From Streptomyces sp. NBC_01341 (GTDB lineage Bacteria > Actinomycetota > Actinomycetes > Streptomycetales > Streptomycetaceae), in the NCBI RefSeq assembly GCF_035946055.1, contig NZ_CP108364.1, positions 5,890,001 to 5,954,000 on the forward strand: DNA of 64,000 bases, given 5' to 3'. Position 1 is the stretch's first letter. Each line of letters starts with the position of its first letter. Under the pieces are notes generated by a model. That model was given only the letters and a program-made list of their open reading frames with translations. It did not search any database and was not told where the DNA came from. The position numbers and the translations under genes were made by a program. Shown piece after piece: positions 8,183-16,876 of the stretch.

Positions 8183-8683
8183 TCAGCCGAGGAGACCCGC
8201 CAGACCCCCGGTGCGGGCCAGGTGTTCCAGCTCGTCCAGAGCCCGGACGGCCGCGCCGGCCGCCCCCGGGTCCCGGCCGGCGAGACCGCTCTCCTCGAAC
8301 TCGTCCTCGTCCAGCCGGAGCACGGTGGATCCGTCCGCGGACACCCACAGGTCGAGGTCCAGGTCCTCGACCACGAGCTCGGCGCCCCGCAGCACGGCGG
8401 GCCTGGTGACGTCGCAGTACCAGCCCTTGAGTTCCCCGCCGCCGGTGCGCACCTCCTTGACCGCGTACCACCTGTCGCGCCAGTAGTGCTCGGTGAAGAC
8501 GTCCCCCGGCTCGAAGCGTACGAAGCCGAAGTCCCGGACCCCCGGGGCCGCCCACGGTGCCCGGACCGTGATCCGGGTCCCGTCGTCCCGGATCCGCCGC
8601 GCCGGATACCGGATCTTGGTGCGGCCCGCCTTGACCAGAGCCACCGTCAGGGCCGCCGCGGGGTCAGCCGATGCTGCGGACAT
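8183..8683 (-). CDS. DUF402 domain protein
   Basis: A 166-aa cytosolic protein. The DUF402 core runs from about residue 35 (FGFVRFEPGDVFTEHYWRDRWY) through GWYCDVTRPAVL to VEDLDLDLWV, with conserved Asp/Glu residues. In characterised relatives (FomD, and Ntdp-type phosphatases) these bind divalent metal for nucleotide diphosphate or triphosphate hydrolysis. The ATG at 8683 follows GGAGGTGCGTC. The first 20 bases overlap the end of the upstream GNAT gene, so the two are translationally coupled. The substrate is not predictable. Confidence 0.8.
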   Translation of the reverse strand: MSAASADPAAALTVALVKAGRTKIRYPARRIRDDGTRITVRAPWAAPGVRDFGFVRFEPGDVFTEHYWRDRWYAVKEVRTGGGELKGWYCDVTRPAVLRGAELVVEDLDLDLWVSADGSTVLRLDEDEFEESGLAGRDPGAAGAAVRALDELEHLARTGGLAGLLG

Positions 8684-9584
8684 GACGCACCTCCGTCGCG
8701 CAGACCTCGTAGCCGAACCACCGGTTGACCGCCAGCATCGGACCGTTGCCGGCGTCGTTGCCCGTGTACGCGTCCGTGTAGCCGGCGGCCCGCGACCGGT
8801 GCAGCGAGTCGTTCTTGGCGAGCTTCGCGAGCCCCCGGCCGCGGAAGGCACGCCGGGTGCCCGTCATGGCCGACCAGTAGCGGGTCAGCCCGTCGGTCTG
8901 CGCCGCGCTGAACGCCGCGACTTCTCCGTCGACCGTCACGACCGTGGTGAGCACGTGGTCGAAGCCGGGCCGCCGCCAGGTCGTGGCGAGCCAGTCCTCG
9001 TAGTCGGTGAACTCCGAGGTGACGTCGCTCGGTTCGTCCGCGGTGGTCTCCGCGTCCGCCTCGAACAGCGGGCGCGGATCATCCTCGAAGTCGGCGCCGC
9101 TCAGCAACTCGACCCCGGCGGGCAGCTCCGGGAGCGGCGGCAGCGAGCCGCCTGCCAGGTCGAGGCGCAGGAAGTGAGCCGACCGGCGCGCCTCGTACCC
9201 GCGCTTCTCGGCGAAGGCGCGGTTGGCCGGCTCGTCGAGCACCCAGGAGTAGACATCGGTCGCGCCCGCAGCGGTGAGATGTTCCTCGGCGGTTCTCAGC
9301 AGCAGCGACCCCGCGCCCCGCCCCAGCCGGTCCGGACGGACGTACGGATTGCAGAAACCCTGGCCCGGAGTCGGGCTCTCGTGGGCGATGCCGACCTGGG
9401 CGGTGCCGATCAGCTCGCCGTCCTCCTCGGCGACCAGCAGCCGGAGACGCCGGTCCGGACGGGACGCCGCCAGGTCGCTCAGGACCCCCTCGGACGTGGT
9501 CACCATGTACGGCAACGCGGCACGGCGCACCCGTACCCAGGCCTCGGCGTCGGCAGGAACGAAATCGCGCACGGATACCGTCAT
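8664..9584 (-). CDS. Tandem GNAT N-acetyltransferase
   Basis: A 306-aa cytosolic protein with two GNAT halves. The first (residues about 1-150) carries the acetyl-CoA loop RPDRLGRGAGSLLL. The second (about 165-306) has TRRAFRGRGLAKLAK and the C-terminal NRWFGYEV strand. This layout is common in actinobacterial acetyltransferases with small-molecule or amine substrates. It is the first gene of a two-gene operon with the DUF402 gene and diverges from the small GntR gene at 9677, which may control it. The substrate is unknown. Confidence 0.85.
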   Translation of the reverse strand: MTVSVRDFVPADAEAWVRVRRAALPYMVTTSEGVLSDLAASRPDRRLRLLVAEEDGELIGTAQVGIAHESPTPGQGFCNPYVRPDRLGRGAGSLLLRTAEEHLTAAGATDVYSWVLDEPANRAFAEKRGYEARRSAHFLRLDLAGGSLPPLPELPAGVELLSGADFEDDPRPLFEADAETTADEPSDVTSEFTDYEDWLATTWRRPGFDHVLTTVVTVDGEVAAFSAAQTDGLTRYWSAMTGTRRAFRGRGLAKLAKNDSLHRSRAAGYTDAYTGNDAGNGPMLAVNRWFGYEVCATEVRHVRSIG

Positions 9585-9676
9585 GCCCGGACCGTACGCG
9601 GTACACCGGGCCGGCCGCCTCCGAATTTGCGGTCGCGGGGCCGGTGCACGGACCCGGGGTGGGAGAGAATCGCCGC

Positions 9677-10051
9677 GTGACCCTGAAGATCGCCGTTGAT
9701 CCGGACTCCGCCACCGCCCCGTACGAGCAGCTGCGCGCCCAGTTGTCCGAACAGGCCCGCTCCGGCACCCTGCCCGTGGGCTACCGGCTCCCGACCGTGC
9801 GGGGCCTCGCCGGGGAGCTGGGCCTTGCCGCCAACACCGTCGCCAAGGCGTACCGGGCGCTGGAGTCCGACGGGGTGATCGAGACCCGTGGGCGCAACGG
9901 GACGTTCGTCGCCCCGGCGGGCGACGCGGCGGCCCGTCACGCGGCGACAGCTGCGCAGGAGTACGCGGAGCAGGCGCGCCGCCTCGGCCTGTCGGAGGCC
10001 GACGCGCTCACCCGGGCCGCGGACGCGGTGCGGGCGGCCTACGCACGCTGA
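9677..10051 (+). CDS. YtrA-type GntR family regulator
   Basis: A 124-aa repressor-type protein. The GntR winged helix-turn-helix spans residues about 10-78 (PYEQLRAQL, LPTVRGLAGELGLAANTVAKAYRALESDGVIETRGRNGTF region). A short helical tail replaces an effector domain, which defines the YtrA subgroup. These usually autoregulate and control adjacent transport or stress genes. I chose the GTG at 9677 over a GTG 33 bases upstream because GGGAGAG precedes it. It is divergent from the GNAT gene across 92 bp, the likeliest place for its operator. Confidence 0.85.
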   Translation: MTLKIAVDPDSATAPYEQLRAQLSEQARSGTLPVGYRLPTVRGLAGELGLAANTVAKAYRALESDGVIETRGRNGTFVAPAGDAAARHAATAAQEYAEQARRLGLSEADALTRAADAVRAAYAR

Positions 10052-10186
10052 GAGCCTGTCGGGTGACCTCTGATCGGGCGGTCACGCCCCGGCACGCACG
10101 CTTCCCGCGTCCGGGACGCACACCGGCGAACCCGGTGCGGCGCCGACACGTCGGAGAGGGCCGGCCTCCTCGGCCGCGGCCCCCGC

Positions 10187-11281
10187 TCAGAGGTACAGCC
10201 CGGCGTCCGCCCCGGCGTCCTGCTTCGGCACGGACGCCGGGCCGCTGCCCCGGCGCAGCGCGTAGAGCTCGGCGAGCGTGGCGCCCTCCCTCCCGAGTCC
10301 CTCCTCCGTGCCCAGCCACGACACCGACTCCCGGCGGGTCAGCGGGCTCACCTCGATGCGGGCCAGGCACCGGCCCGGCCGCACGACGGCGGGGTGCAGC
10401 CGTTCCAGGTCCTCGTTCGTCGTCACGCCCACGAGCACGTTGCGGCCCTGCCCCAGCAGACCGTCCGTCAGGTTCAGCAACCGGGACAGCGCCTGGCCGG
10501 CGGTGTGCTTCGCCTCGCCGCGGATCAGCTCGTCGCAGTCCTCCAGGAGCAGCAGACGCCACCGGCCCTTCGCCGAGCCGTCGTCCTCACCGATCGCGAT
10601 GTCCATCAGGTATCCGACGTCGTTGAACAGCCTCTCCGGATCCAGCACGCAGTCGACCTGGCACCACTCCCGCCAGGAACGCGCGAGCGTGCGCAGCGCG
10701 GAGGTCTTGCCGGTGCCCGGCGGGCCGTGCAGCAGCAGGAGGCGGCCGGAGATGTCGTCGGGGGTGACCTTCATCAGCCGGTCCATGGCAGCGGCGACCG
10801 GCGCCGTGTAGTTGGGCCGCACCTCGTCCCAGGTGCCCGCGGCGATCTGCCGGGTGGTGCGGTGCGGGCCGCGGCGCGGGGAGACGTACCAGAAGCCCAT
10901 CGTCACGTTCTCCGGCTGCGGCTCCGGCTCGTCCTGCGCGCCGTCGGTCGCCTCGGACAGGATCTTCTCGGCGAGCTCGGGCGTCGCGGCGGTCACCGTG
11001 ACGTCGGCGCCACGGTTCCACCGCGAGACGAGGACGGTCCATCCGTCGCCTTCGGCGAGCGTCGCACTGCGGTCGTCGTCCCGGGCCGACCGCAGCACCT
11101 TGGCCGTCGGGGGCAGCAGGGTCGCCCCCGACTTCACGCGGTCGAGGGATGAGCTGTGCGAGTAGGGCTGCTCGCCCGTCGCGAAGCGGCCCAGGAACAG
11201 CGCGTCCACGACGTCGGACGGCGAATCGCTGTCGTCCACGTTGAGCCGGATCGGCAGAGCGGACTCGGGGTTGGCAGACAT
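10187..11281 (-). CDS. AAA ATPase with DUF5925-type N-terminus
   Basis: A 364-aa cytosolic ATPase. The N-terminal ~140 residues (SDVVDALFLGRFATGEQPY and following) match the actinobacterial domain that precedes a single AAA module. The AAA part has Walker A GPPGTGKT, Walker B LLLLEDCDE, sensor-1-like VTTNED and an arginine-finger-like RPGR. It is one of the CbxX/FtsH-like AAA proteins of Streptomyces with no known substrate. The start at ATG 11281 is favoured by homologue-like MSANPES; an ATG three codons upstream is possible and neither has a strong ribosome site. Transcription is divergent from the lipase at 11560. Confidence 0.8.
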   Translation of the reverse strand: MSANPESALPIRLNVDDSDSPSDVVDALFLGRFATGEQPYSHSSSLDRVKSGATLLPPTAKVLRSARDDDRSATLAEGDGWTVLVSRWNRGADVTVTAATPELAEKILSEATDGAQDEPEPQPENVTMGFWYVSPRRGPHRTTRQIAAGTWDEVRPNYTAPVAAAMDRLMKVTPDDISGRLLLLHGPPGTGKTSALRTLARSWREWCQVDCVLDPERLFNDVGYLMDIAIGEDDGSAKGRWRLLLLEDCDELIRGEAKHTAGQALSRLLNLTDGLLGQGRNVLVGVTTNEDLERLHPAVVRPGRCLARIEVSPLTRRESVSWLGTEEGLGREGATLAELYALRRGSGPASVPKQDAGADAGLYL

Positions 11282-11559
11282 GGCGCCCATGATCCGGCAC
11301 CGGGGCGGCCCGCGCACCCAGGTTTCGTGACCTGCCCGGTCACGCCGGGCAGGTGGGGGGACTCCCGGCGGGCAGGCCGCTCGGCCGCTCCCTCCGCGTG
11401 GGGTTTGCCCCTCGGTGTGCCGGATGTCTGAACTCATATGACGACCCGTCAAAAATGTTTGTTCTACGTGCCGTTGAAGCATTTTGGCATGGACACTTCC
11501 GAAGTTGCGGTGGGTCCTGCTACCACGGAGTAGGCAGAGATCCTGCCCAAGGAGGTTCC

Positions 11560-12366
11560 ATGAAAATGTCCAGACTCGTGGCGTTCTCGTCCTCTCTCCT
11601 GCTCGGCACCGTTCTCGCTCTGACCGGTGCCGGCGTCGCCCAGGCCAAGGAATCCGCGGCCGTCGACTACGTGGCCCTGGGTGACTCGTACTCGTCGGGA
11701 GTGGGCGCGGGCAGCTACGACAGCGCGAGTGGTGACTGCAAGCGCAGCACCCGCGCCTATCCGGCTCTCTGGAAGGCGGCCAACAACCCCGCGTCGTTCG
11801 CCTTCACCGCCTGCTCGGGAGCCAGGACCGGCGATGTCACCGCCGGTCAGCTGGGGCCGCTCAGCTCCGCCACCGACCTCGTCTCGATCTCCATCGGGGG
11901 CAACGACGCGGGCTTCGCCGATGTCATGACCACCTGCGTCCTGCAGTCCGAGGCCACATGCCTCAGCCGGATCGCCACCGCTCGCGCGTACGTCGACTCG
12001 ACACTCCCCGGCAAGCTGGACGCCGTGTACTCGGCCATCAGCGCCAAGGCGCCCTCCGCACACGTCGTCGTCCTCGGCTATCCCCGCTTCTACAAGCTCG
12101 GCGGCAGCTGCATCGCCGGACTGAGCGAGGCGGAACGCTCCGCCATCAACGGCGCCTCCGACTATCTCAACGCCGCCACCGCCAAGCGTGCCGCCGACCA
12201 CGGCTTCACCTTCGGTGACGTCTCCTCCACCTTCACCGGGCACGAGATCTGCTCGGGCAGCGCATGGCTCCACAGCGTGAACTGGCTCAACATCGGCGAG
12301 TCCTACCACCCCACCGCCGCCGGCCAGTCGGGCGGCTACCTCCCCGTCCTGAACGCCAAGGACTGA
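11560..12366 (+). CDS. Secreted SGNH/GDSL lipase (phospholipase A1-like)
   Basis: A 268-aa exported esterase. The signal peptide (MKMSR, hydrophobic core, AQA cleavage near 29) is followed by block I GDSYSSG with nucleophile Ser43. Block III is GGND, and block V is SYHPTAAG with the catalytic His. The six cysteines of the mature part are arranged as in the Streptomyces albidoflavus phospholipase A1 / SCO1725 esterases, which form disulfides. It hydrolyses acyl esters outside the cell. The start is set by AAGGAGG six bases before ATG 11560. It is monocistronic: a 15-bp hairpin follows the stop. Confidence 0.9.
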   Translation: MKMSRLVAFSSSLLLGTVLALTGAGVAQAKESAAVDYVALGDSYSSGVGAGSYDSASGDCKRSTRAYPALWKAANNPASFAFTACSGARTGDVTAGQLGPLSSATDLVSISIGGNDAGFADVMTTCVLQSEATCLSRIATARAYVDSTLPGKLDAVYSAISAKAPSAHVVVLGYPRFYKLGGSCIAGLSEAERSAINGASDYLNAATAKRAADHGFTFGDVSSTFTGHEICSGSAWLHSVNWLNIGESYHPTAAGQSGGYLPVLNAKD

Positions 12367-12437
12367 GCGGCACCGGGCCGCGCGCCGCACCGGGACCGCG
12401 TGACCGGGTCACGCACCGCACCGGGTCGCGCGTCCCG

Positions 12438-12475
12438 CCCGGGGAGGGGCCCTCTCTCGTGGGCCCCTCCCCGGG
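12438..12475 (+). terminator. Strong terminator hairpin after the SGNH lipase
   Basis: Perfect 15-bp stem (CCCGGGGAGGGGCCC with its complement) and an 8-base loop, 72 bp after the stop. No T-tract follows. Confidence 0.8.
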
Positions 12476-12728
12476 TCTCCCACAGTCGTGGCGCACATCC
12501 CCCGGGGTGCGCGCGGCCCGGCCTCGGCGCTGAGGGTGCCCAGGCCGGGCACGGAAACAGTCGCGCCGAGCCGGACCAACCCGTGCCGCAAACGGCTGGG
12601 TTACCGTAACGGCCCGTCAACACCCGTACACGGGTATGTAATCCTGCGGCCGGGATACACGAGTGTCGTCGCGGGACGATAGGGTTAACCTGCCCGGGCC
12701 GGGTGCCCTCGTACGGGTGGGGAGTGAC
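12476..12728 (+). other. Non-coding stretch upstream of the small protein gene
   Basis: Between the lipase terminator and 12729 I find no credible gene. The segment 12610-12700 is relatively AT-rich (TATGTAATCC, GATAGGGTTAACCT) and probably holds the promoter of the 87-aa gene, but I cannot assign -35/-10 boxes with confidence. Confidence 0.5.
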
Positions 12729-12992
12729 ATGGAACAGATAACGATGCGCAGCAGGCCGCGTGTGCCTGCCATCACATGTGGGAGCGGTGCGACCAGTTCG
12801 CGCCTCGACCGCCATCTCGCAGTGCTGGGCGGCCCCGCCGTTCCGCAGCGCGAGTCCGCGGAGGCGACGCTGCTGATGCTCGAGCTCACCTCGCGCGACG
12901 CGGCGCACACCCGCAGGAGCAGGAGCGCGCGTGTCTCGCTCTTCGCACCGCTGCGGCGACTGCGGCGTTCGCTCTTCGGCAGCCGCCGCTGA
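12729..12992 (+). CDS. Small conserved basic protein of unknown function
   Basis: An 87-aa protein starting MEQITMRSRPRVPAIT, with GGGGAGTGAC directly before the ATG. The middle (residues about 28-60) looks like a short amphipathic helix (ESAEATLLMLELTSRDAA). The C-terminus is strongly basic (RRSRSARVSLF, LRRLRRSLFGSRR), suggesting nucleic-acid or membrane-surface binding. No signal peptide or transmembrane segment. It has its own promoter region and is convergent with the CoA-transferase gene ten bases away. I believe close relatives occur across Streptomyces, but no function is known. Confidence 0.7.
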   Translation: MEQITMRSRPRVPAITCGSGATSSRLDRHLAVLGGPAVPQRESAEATLLMLELTSRDAAHTRRSRSARVSLFAPLRRLRRSLFGSRR

Positions 12993-13002
12993 CCGACGGC
13001 TG

Positions 13003-14235
13003 TCACGAACGGTCCGGCCCTCCGCTCAGGGTCGCGTCCACGATCACTCCGTCCCGGCGCAGTGCTGCTGTCTGCCCGTCCGTCATCCCCAGGGCCCGCA
13101 GCGTTGCGTCGGTGTGTTCCCCCAGCGCCGGTACGGCACCCATCGGAGCCGGCGCTCCGCCCGGCAGTGTGATCGGGGGAATCAGGGCCCGCAGCGCGCC
13201 GACAGGTGTGTCCACCTCCCGCCATCGGTCCCGCGCCGCCAGCTGAGGATGGGCGGCCACGTCCGCGACGGTGTTCAGCCGGGCGCAGGCGATTCCCGCC
13301 GCGTCCAGCCTCGCCAGCGCCTCCCCGCATGCCAGCCCCGCGAGCACGCCGCCCACGACCGCGTCCGTCCGCTCCCGGTTGGCCGTCCGCGCGGCGTTCG
13401 TCGCGAAGTCCGGATCGTCGGCCAGACCGGGCCGCTCCAGCACCTGTTCGGCGAGCCGGCGCCACTCCCGGTCGTTCTGCACGGAGAGCAGCAGCTGTTC
13501 GCCGTCGGCGGTCGTGTACGCGTCGTACGGTGCGATCACCGCGTGTGCGAGCCCCGTGCGGGCCGGGGCCGGGCCGCCGTGCATCGCGTGGTGCAGAGGA
13601 TGGCCCATCCACTCGGCCAGCGAGTCCAGCATGGAGATCTCCACCGGGCCTCCGCGTCCTGTCGTGGCGCGCCTCAGCAGCGCGGCGAGCACGCCGGAGA
13701 AGGCGTACATCCCCGCGGCGATGTCCGCGGCGGGGACCCCCGCCTTGACGGGCCGCTCCGGCGTCCCGGTCACGGACACGAGGCCCGCTTCGCACTGGAC
13801 GAGCATGTCGTAGGCCCGTTTGTGCGCGTACGGCCCGTCGGCGCCGTAGCCGGAGATGTCGACCGCCACCAGCCGGGGGTGCGCGGCGCACAGCGAGGCC
13901 GCGTCCAGGCCGAGTCTCGCCGCCGCCCCCTGGGCCAGGTTCTGCACGAACACGTCGGCGCCTGCGACGAGCCGGCGCACCACGTCCAGACCACGCGGAT
14001 CCTTCAGGTCGATCGCGACGGACTCCTTTCCGCGGTTGCACCAGACGAAGTGGGAGGCGAGCCCCCGCGCCGCCGTGTCGTAACCGCGCGCGAAGTCGCC
14101 GCCGTCCGGACGCTCGATCTTGATGACGCGTGCGCCGAGGTCCGCGAGCTGCCGGGTCGCGAAGGGGGCGGCGACGGCCTGCTCGACGGCCACCACGGTG
14201 ACGCCGTCCAGGGGGAGGGGCTGTGTGCTGCTCAT
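13003..14235 (-). CDS. CaiB/BaiF family CoA-transferase
   Basis: A 410-aa family III CoA-transferase that moves CoA between organic acids. It has the N-terminal Rossmann-like half (DLGARVIKIERP, NRGKESVAIDLKDPRG) and the linker region. The catalytic Asp is Asp171 in GVPAADIAAGMYAFSG, matching the active-site Asp of formyl-CoA transferase. The donor and acceptor cannot be predicted. It follows the ABC permease by 34 bp on the same strand, so it may be the third gene of the exporter operon or be read from its own promoter in that gap. Confidence 0.85.
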   Translation of the reverse strand: MSSTQPLPLDGVTVVAVEQAVAAPFATRQLADLGARVIKIERPDGGDFARGYDTAARGLASHFVWCNRGKESVAIDLKDPRGLDVVRRLVAGADVFVQNLAQGAAARLGLDAASLCAAHPRLVAVDISGYGADGPYAHKRAYDMLVQCEAGLVSVTGTPERPVKAGVPAADIAAGMYAFSGVLAALLRRATTGRGGPVEISMLDSLAEWMGHPLHHAMHGGPAPARTGLAHAVIAPYDAYTTADGEQLLLSVQNDREWRRLAEQVLERPGLADDPDFATNAARTANRERTDAVVGGVLAGLACGEALARLDAAGIACARLNTVADVAAHPQLAARDRWREVDTPVGALRALIPPITLPGGAPAPMGAVPALGEHTDATLRALGMTDGQTAALRRDGVIVDATLSGGPDRS

Positions 14236-14269
14236 GGGCAGCGTGCTTACCGTGTGCGCGGCGCCTTTG

Positions 14270-15097
14270 TCACGCGCCGTCCCGCGCGTACCGCCGCACC
14301 GTCAGCGGGACGAACACCGCGAGCAGGACCGCCGACCACGCCAGCGTCCCGGCCACGGGATGCGCGGACGGCCACGCGGCGCCGGCCGCCGGGGCCGCGT
14401 TGCCGAAGAGGTCGCGGGTGGCCGCCGCCAGGGCGCTGATCGGATTCCACTCGGCGATCGTCCGCAGCCACCCGGGCATGCCGTCGGTGGGGATGTACGC
14501 GCTGGAGAGCAGCGGAAGGACGAAGGTCGCGCTGCCGAGCTGGCCCGCCGCCTCCTCGTCGCGGATCAGCAGGCCGAGCCAGTAGCCCGCCCAGGACGTG
14601 CCGAACCGGAAGAGCAGAAGCAGTCCGAACGCGCCCGCGGCCCCGGCCGCACCGCCTTCGATGCGCCATCCCACCGCGAGTCCGACGAGCATCAGGGGGA
14701 CCAGGCCGGCCGCGCTGGTCAGCACCTCGGCGGCGGTGGAGCCGAGCGGCACGGCGGCCCGGCTCATCGGCAGCGTACGGAAGCGGTCCATCACCCCCCG
14801 GTGGCAGTCCTGCGCCGCCTGGAACATGCCGGTCATGAGGCCGTTGGCGGCCGTCGCGGCCAGGAGCCCCGGCACCAGGAACGCGCGGTACTCCTGCCCC
14901 GGCACCGCCAGCGCGCTGCCGAAGACGTAGCCGAAGAACAGCAGCATGGTGATCGGCATGGTCTGGGTCAGGATCAGGACGCCGGGCGCGGCCTTGATCT
15001 TCTGCAGGTGGCGGCCGGTCATCGCCAGGCCGTCGGTGACCAGGGTGGTGCCCGTGGCGGGCGCCGGGTTGCGCTCGGGGACCAGGATCGTGTTCAC
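14270..15097 (-). CDS. ABC-2 type permease (DrrB-like)
   Basis: A 275-aa membrane component of a drug or lipid exporter. It has six predicted hydrophobic segments (TMPITMLLFFGYVFGSAL, FLVPGLLAATAANGL, LVPLMLVGLAVGW, AFGLLLLF, SATFVLPLLSSAYIP, VLLAVFVPL) and the ABC-2 signature region around MDRFRTLPMSRAAV. The GTG start at 15097 overlaps the stop of the ATPase gene as GTGA, so the two subunits are made together. The neighbouring TetR suggests induction by an exported compound. Confidence 0.87.
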   Translation of the reverse strand: MNTILVPERNPAPATGTTLVTDGLAMTGRHLQKIKAAPGVLILTQTMPITMLLFFGYVFGSALAVPGQEYRAFLVPGLLAATAANGLMTGMFQAAQDCHRGVMDRFRTLPMSRAAVPLGSTAAEVLTSAAGLVPLMLVGLAVGWRIEGGAAGAAGAFGLLLLFRFGTSWAGYWLGLLIRDEEAAGQLGSATFVLPLLSSAYIPTDGMPGWLRTIAEWNPISALAAATRDLFGNAAPAAGAAWPSAHPVAGTLAWSAVLLAVFVPLTVRRYARDGA

Positions 15098-16062
15098 GCC
15101 GCAGGCTCCTTCACCGTGTGGGTGTCCCCCCGGCCGGTCAGCCGGAGGAAGGCCTCGTCGAGGGTGGGTGCACGCAGACTCGCGTCGATCAGGGGGACGC
15201 CAGCCGTGTCCAGTTCGCGAACGATGCGCGGCAGGGTCAGAGCCGGGTCGGACGCGACGACACGGACGGTGCGGCGCTCGTGGTCGAGCACCGGTTCGGT
15301 GCCGGTCAACTGGTCGAGCACCGCGGCCGCGGCTCCGAGCGCCGAGGTGTCGGCGACGACGACCTCCGCGTAACCGCCGATGAGCGCCTTGAGTTCGGCG
15401 GGGGTGCCGCGGTGTGCGGCCCGGCCCCGGTCGATCAGCACGATGTCGTCCGCCAGCTGGTCGGCCTCCTCCAGATACTGGGTGGTGAGCAGGACCGTGG
15501 TGCCCCGCCCCGCCAGTTCGCGCACGGCCACCCAGATCTGGTTGCGGCTGTGCGGGTCGAGCCCGGTCGTCGGCTCGTCCAGGAAGAGCACCTGCGGGCG
15601 GGTGAGCAGGCCCGCCGCGAGGTCCAGCCGGCGGCGCATGCCGCCGGAGTAGGTACGGGCGGGGCGGTCGGCGGACCCGGTCAGCCCGAAGCGCTCCAGC
15701 AGTTCCTCGGCGCGTGCGTGGCCTGCCGCGCCCCGGAAGCGGAGCAGGCGCGCGAAGAGCCGCAGATTCTGCCGTCCTGAGAGCTCGCCGTCGATCGAGG
15801 TGTTCTGTCCGGTGACGCCGATCGCCGCGCGCACCGCCGCCGCCTCGCGGACCACGTCGTGACCGGCGACCCGGGCGTTGCCGCCGTCGGGTTCGGTCAG
15901 TGTGGTCAGCACCCGGACGGCGGTGCTCTTGCCCGCGCCGTTCGGCCCCAGCACACCGCAGACGGTGCCCTCGGCGACTGCGAGATCGAGCCCGCGCAGT
16001 GCGTGGACGTCTCCGTAACGCTTCTCCAGACCTTCACTAAGTACGGCGTACGTAGTTGTCAT
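15094..16062 (-). CDS. ABC exporter ATPase (DrrA-like)
   Basis: A 322-aa ATPase. Walker A GPNGAGKST at 39-47, Q-loop TGQN, signature YSGGMRRRLDL, Walker B VLFLDEP, and the C-terminal regulatory extension seen in DrrA-type daunorubicin/multidrug exporters. The start ATG 16062 gives MTTTYAV; an ATG at 16080 would lie in the operator. It forms a two-gene operon with the permease and diverges from a TetR gene. One of the two operator palindromes lies within the first ten codons of this gene, so repression probably blocks both initiation and early elongation. Confidence 0.9.
   Translation of the reverse strand: MTTTYAVLSEGLEKRYGDVHALRGLDLAVAEGTVCGVLGPNGAGKSTAVRVLTTLTEPDGGNARVAGHDVVREAAAVRAAIGVTGQNTSIDGELSGRQNLRLFARLLRFRGAAGHARAEELLERFGLTGSADRPARTYSGGMRRRLDLAAGLLTRPQVLFLDEPTTGLDPHSRNQIWVAVRELAGRGTTVLLTTQYLEEADQLADDIVLIDRGRAAHRGTPAELKALIGGYAEVVVADTSALGAAAAVLDQLTGTEPVLDHERRTVRVVASDPALTLPRIVRELDTAGVPLIDASLRAPTLDEAFLRLTGRGDTHTVKEPAA
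16037..16055. promoter_or_regulatory. TetR operator O1 (inside the ATPase gene)
   Basis: Nineteen-base palindrome, arms CTAAGTAC / GTACGTAG around GGC, 7 of 8 pairs matching. It is the same design as the site at 16080-16098, with centres 43 bp apart (about four helical turns). Confidence 0.7.
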
Positions 16063-16079
16063 GCGACCACCGTAGCGCA

Positions 16080-16098
16080 CTACGTACGGTGTACGTAA
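16080..16098. promoter_or_regulatory. TetR operator O2
   Basis: Nineteen-base palindrome, arms CTACGTAC / GTACGTAA around GGT (inner TACGTAC/GTACGTA perfect). It lies 18 bp upstream of the ATPase start and 28 bp upstream of the TetR start, so one protein could control both genes. Confidence 0.78.
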
Positions 16099-16125
16099 CT
16101 ACGATGGTGGAAGAGGTGATGACCG

Positions 16126-16836
16126 ATGGTGGGGCGACCCGCTGTACCCGAAGTGATCTGGGCGCGCCCCGAGCGTGCGGGGCGTGGGCCCAAGCCTGCG
16201 TTCAGCCGTGCCGACATCGCGGCCGCCGCCGTCCGCATCGCCGACGCGGAGGGCCTCGACGCGGTGTCGATGCGCAAGGTGGCCGCCGGGCTCGGCTGCG
16301 GCACCATGTCGCTCTACAACTACGTCCCGCGCAAGGAGGACCTGTACGAGCTGATGTTCGACGCGGTCAGTGCCGGCTACGACCTGCCGGAGAAACCCTC
16401 CGGCGACTGGCGCGCCGACATCCTGGCCCTCGCCCACCAGTCGCGAGCGATGATGCACCGTCACACCTGGGTGCCCCGGCTGATGTCCCCGGTCTACGGA
16501 TTCAGTCCGAACTCACTTCGCTACCTCGAGTACGCGCTCAGCTGTCTGGACGGGTTCGACGCCCGGTTCGGCGAGAAGATGGAACTCATCGCCATGGTCA
16601 ACGGTGTCGTCACGACCTACGTGTCCAACGAGATCGCCACGGCGGAACGCAGCCGCTCGCTCCCCTGGTCCGAGGCGCAGGAGCAGGAGATCCGCACCCG
16701 CTATCTGATCGGCCGGATCGCGACCGGCAAGTATCCGCGCATGGCGGCCGGATTCGCCGAGGACCCCGGACCGATCGACCTGGAAGGGGTCTTCGACCGG
16801 GCTCTCGAACGTGTGCTGGACTCGTTCGACAGGTAG
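16126..16836 (+). CDS. TetR family regulator of the adjacent ABC exporter
   Basis: A 236-aa repressor with a 20-residue N-terminal extension (GRPAVPEVIWARPERAGRGP), then the TetR HTH (residues about 28-75: FSRADIAAAAVRIADAEG, MRKVAAGLGCGTMSLYNYVPRKEDL region). The C-terminal domain is of the TetR_C_1 tetracycline-repressor-like class. GAGGTGATG precedes ATG 16126. It is divergent from the ATPase gene with two matching palindromes in and beside the gap, giving a standard ligand-relieved exporter switch. The ligand is unknown. Confidence 0.87.
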   Translation: MVGRPAVPEVIWARPERAGRGPKPAFSRADIAAAAVRIADAEGLDAVSMRKVAAGLGCGTMSLYNYVPRKEDLYELMFDAVSAGYDLPEKPSGDWRADILALAHQSRAMMHRHTWVPRLMSPVYGFSPNSLRYLEYALSCLDGFDARFGEKMELIAMVNGVVTTYVSNEIATAERSRSLPWSEAQEQEIRTRYLIGRIATGKYPRMAAGFAEDPGPIDLEGVFDRALERVLDSFDR

Positions 16837-16876
16837 CCGCCGGCATCCGCCCGGAGCCGCTGCGCCGCCCGAGGGA

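Noticed and set aside
10052..10186. Possible insertion-sequence remnant (GAGAGCCTGTCGGGTGACC region)
   Set aside because: No transposase fragment, terminal inverted repeat or target duplication is visible.
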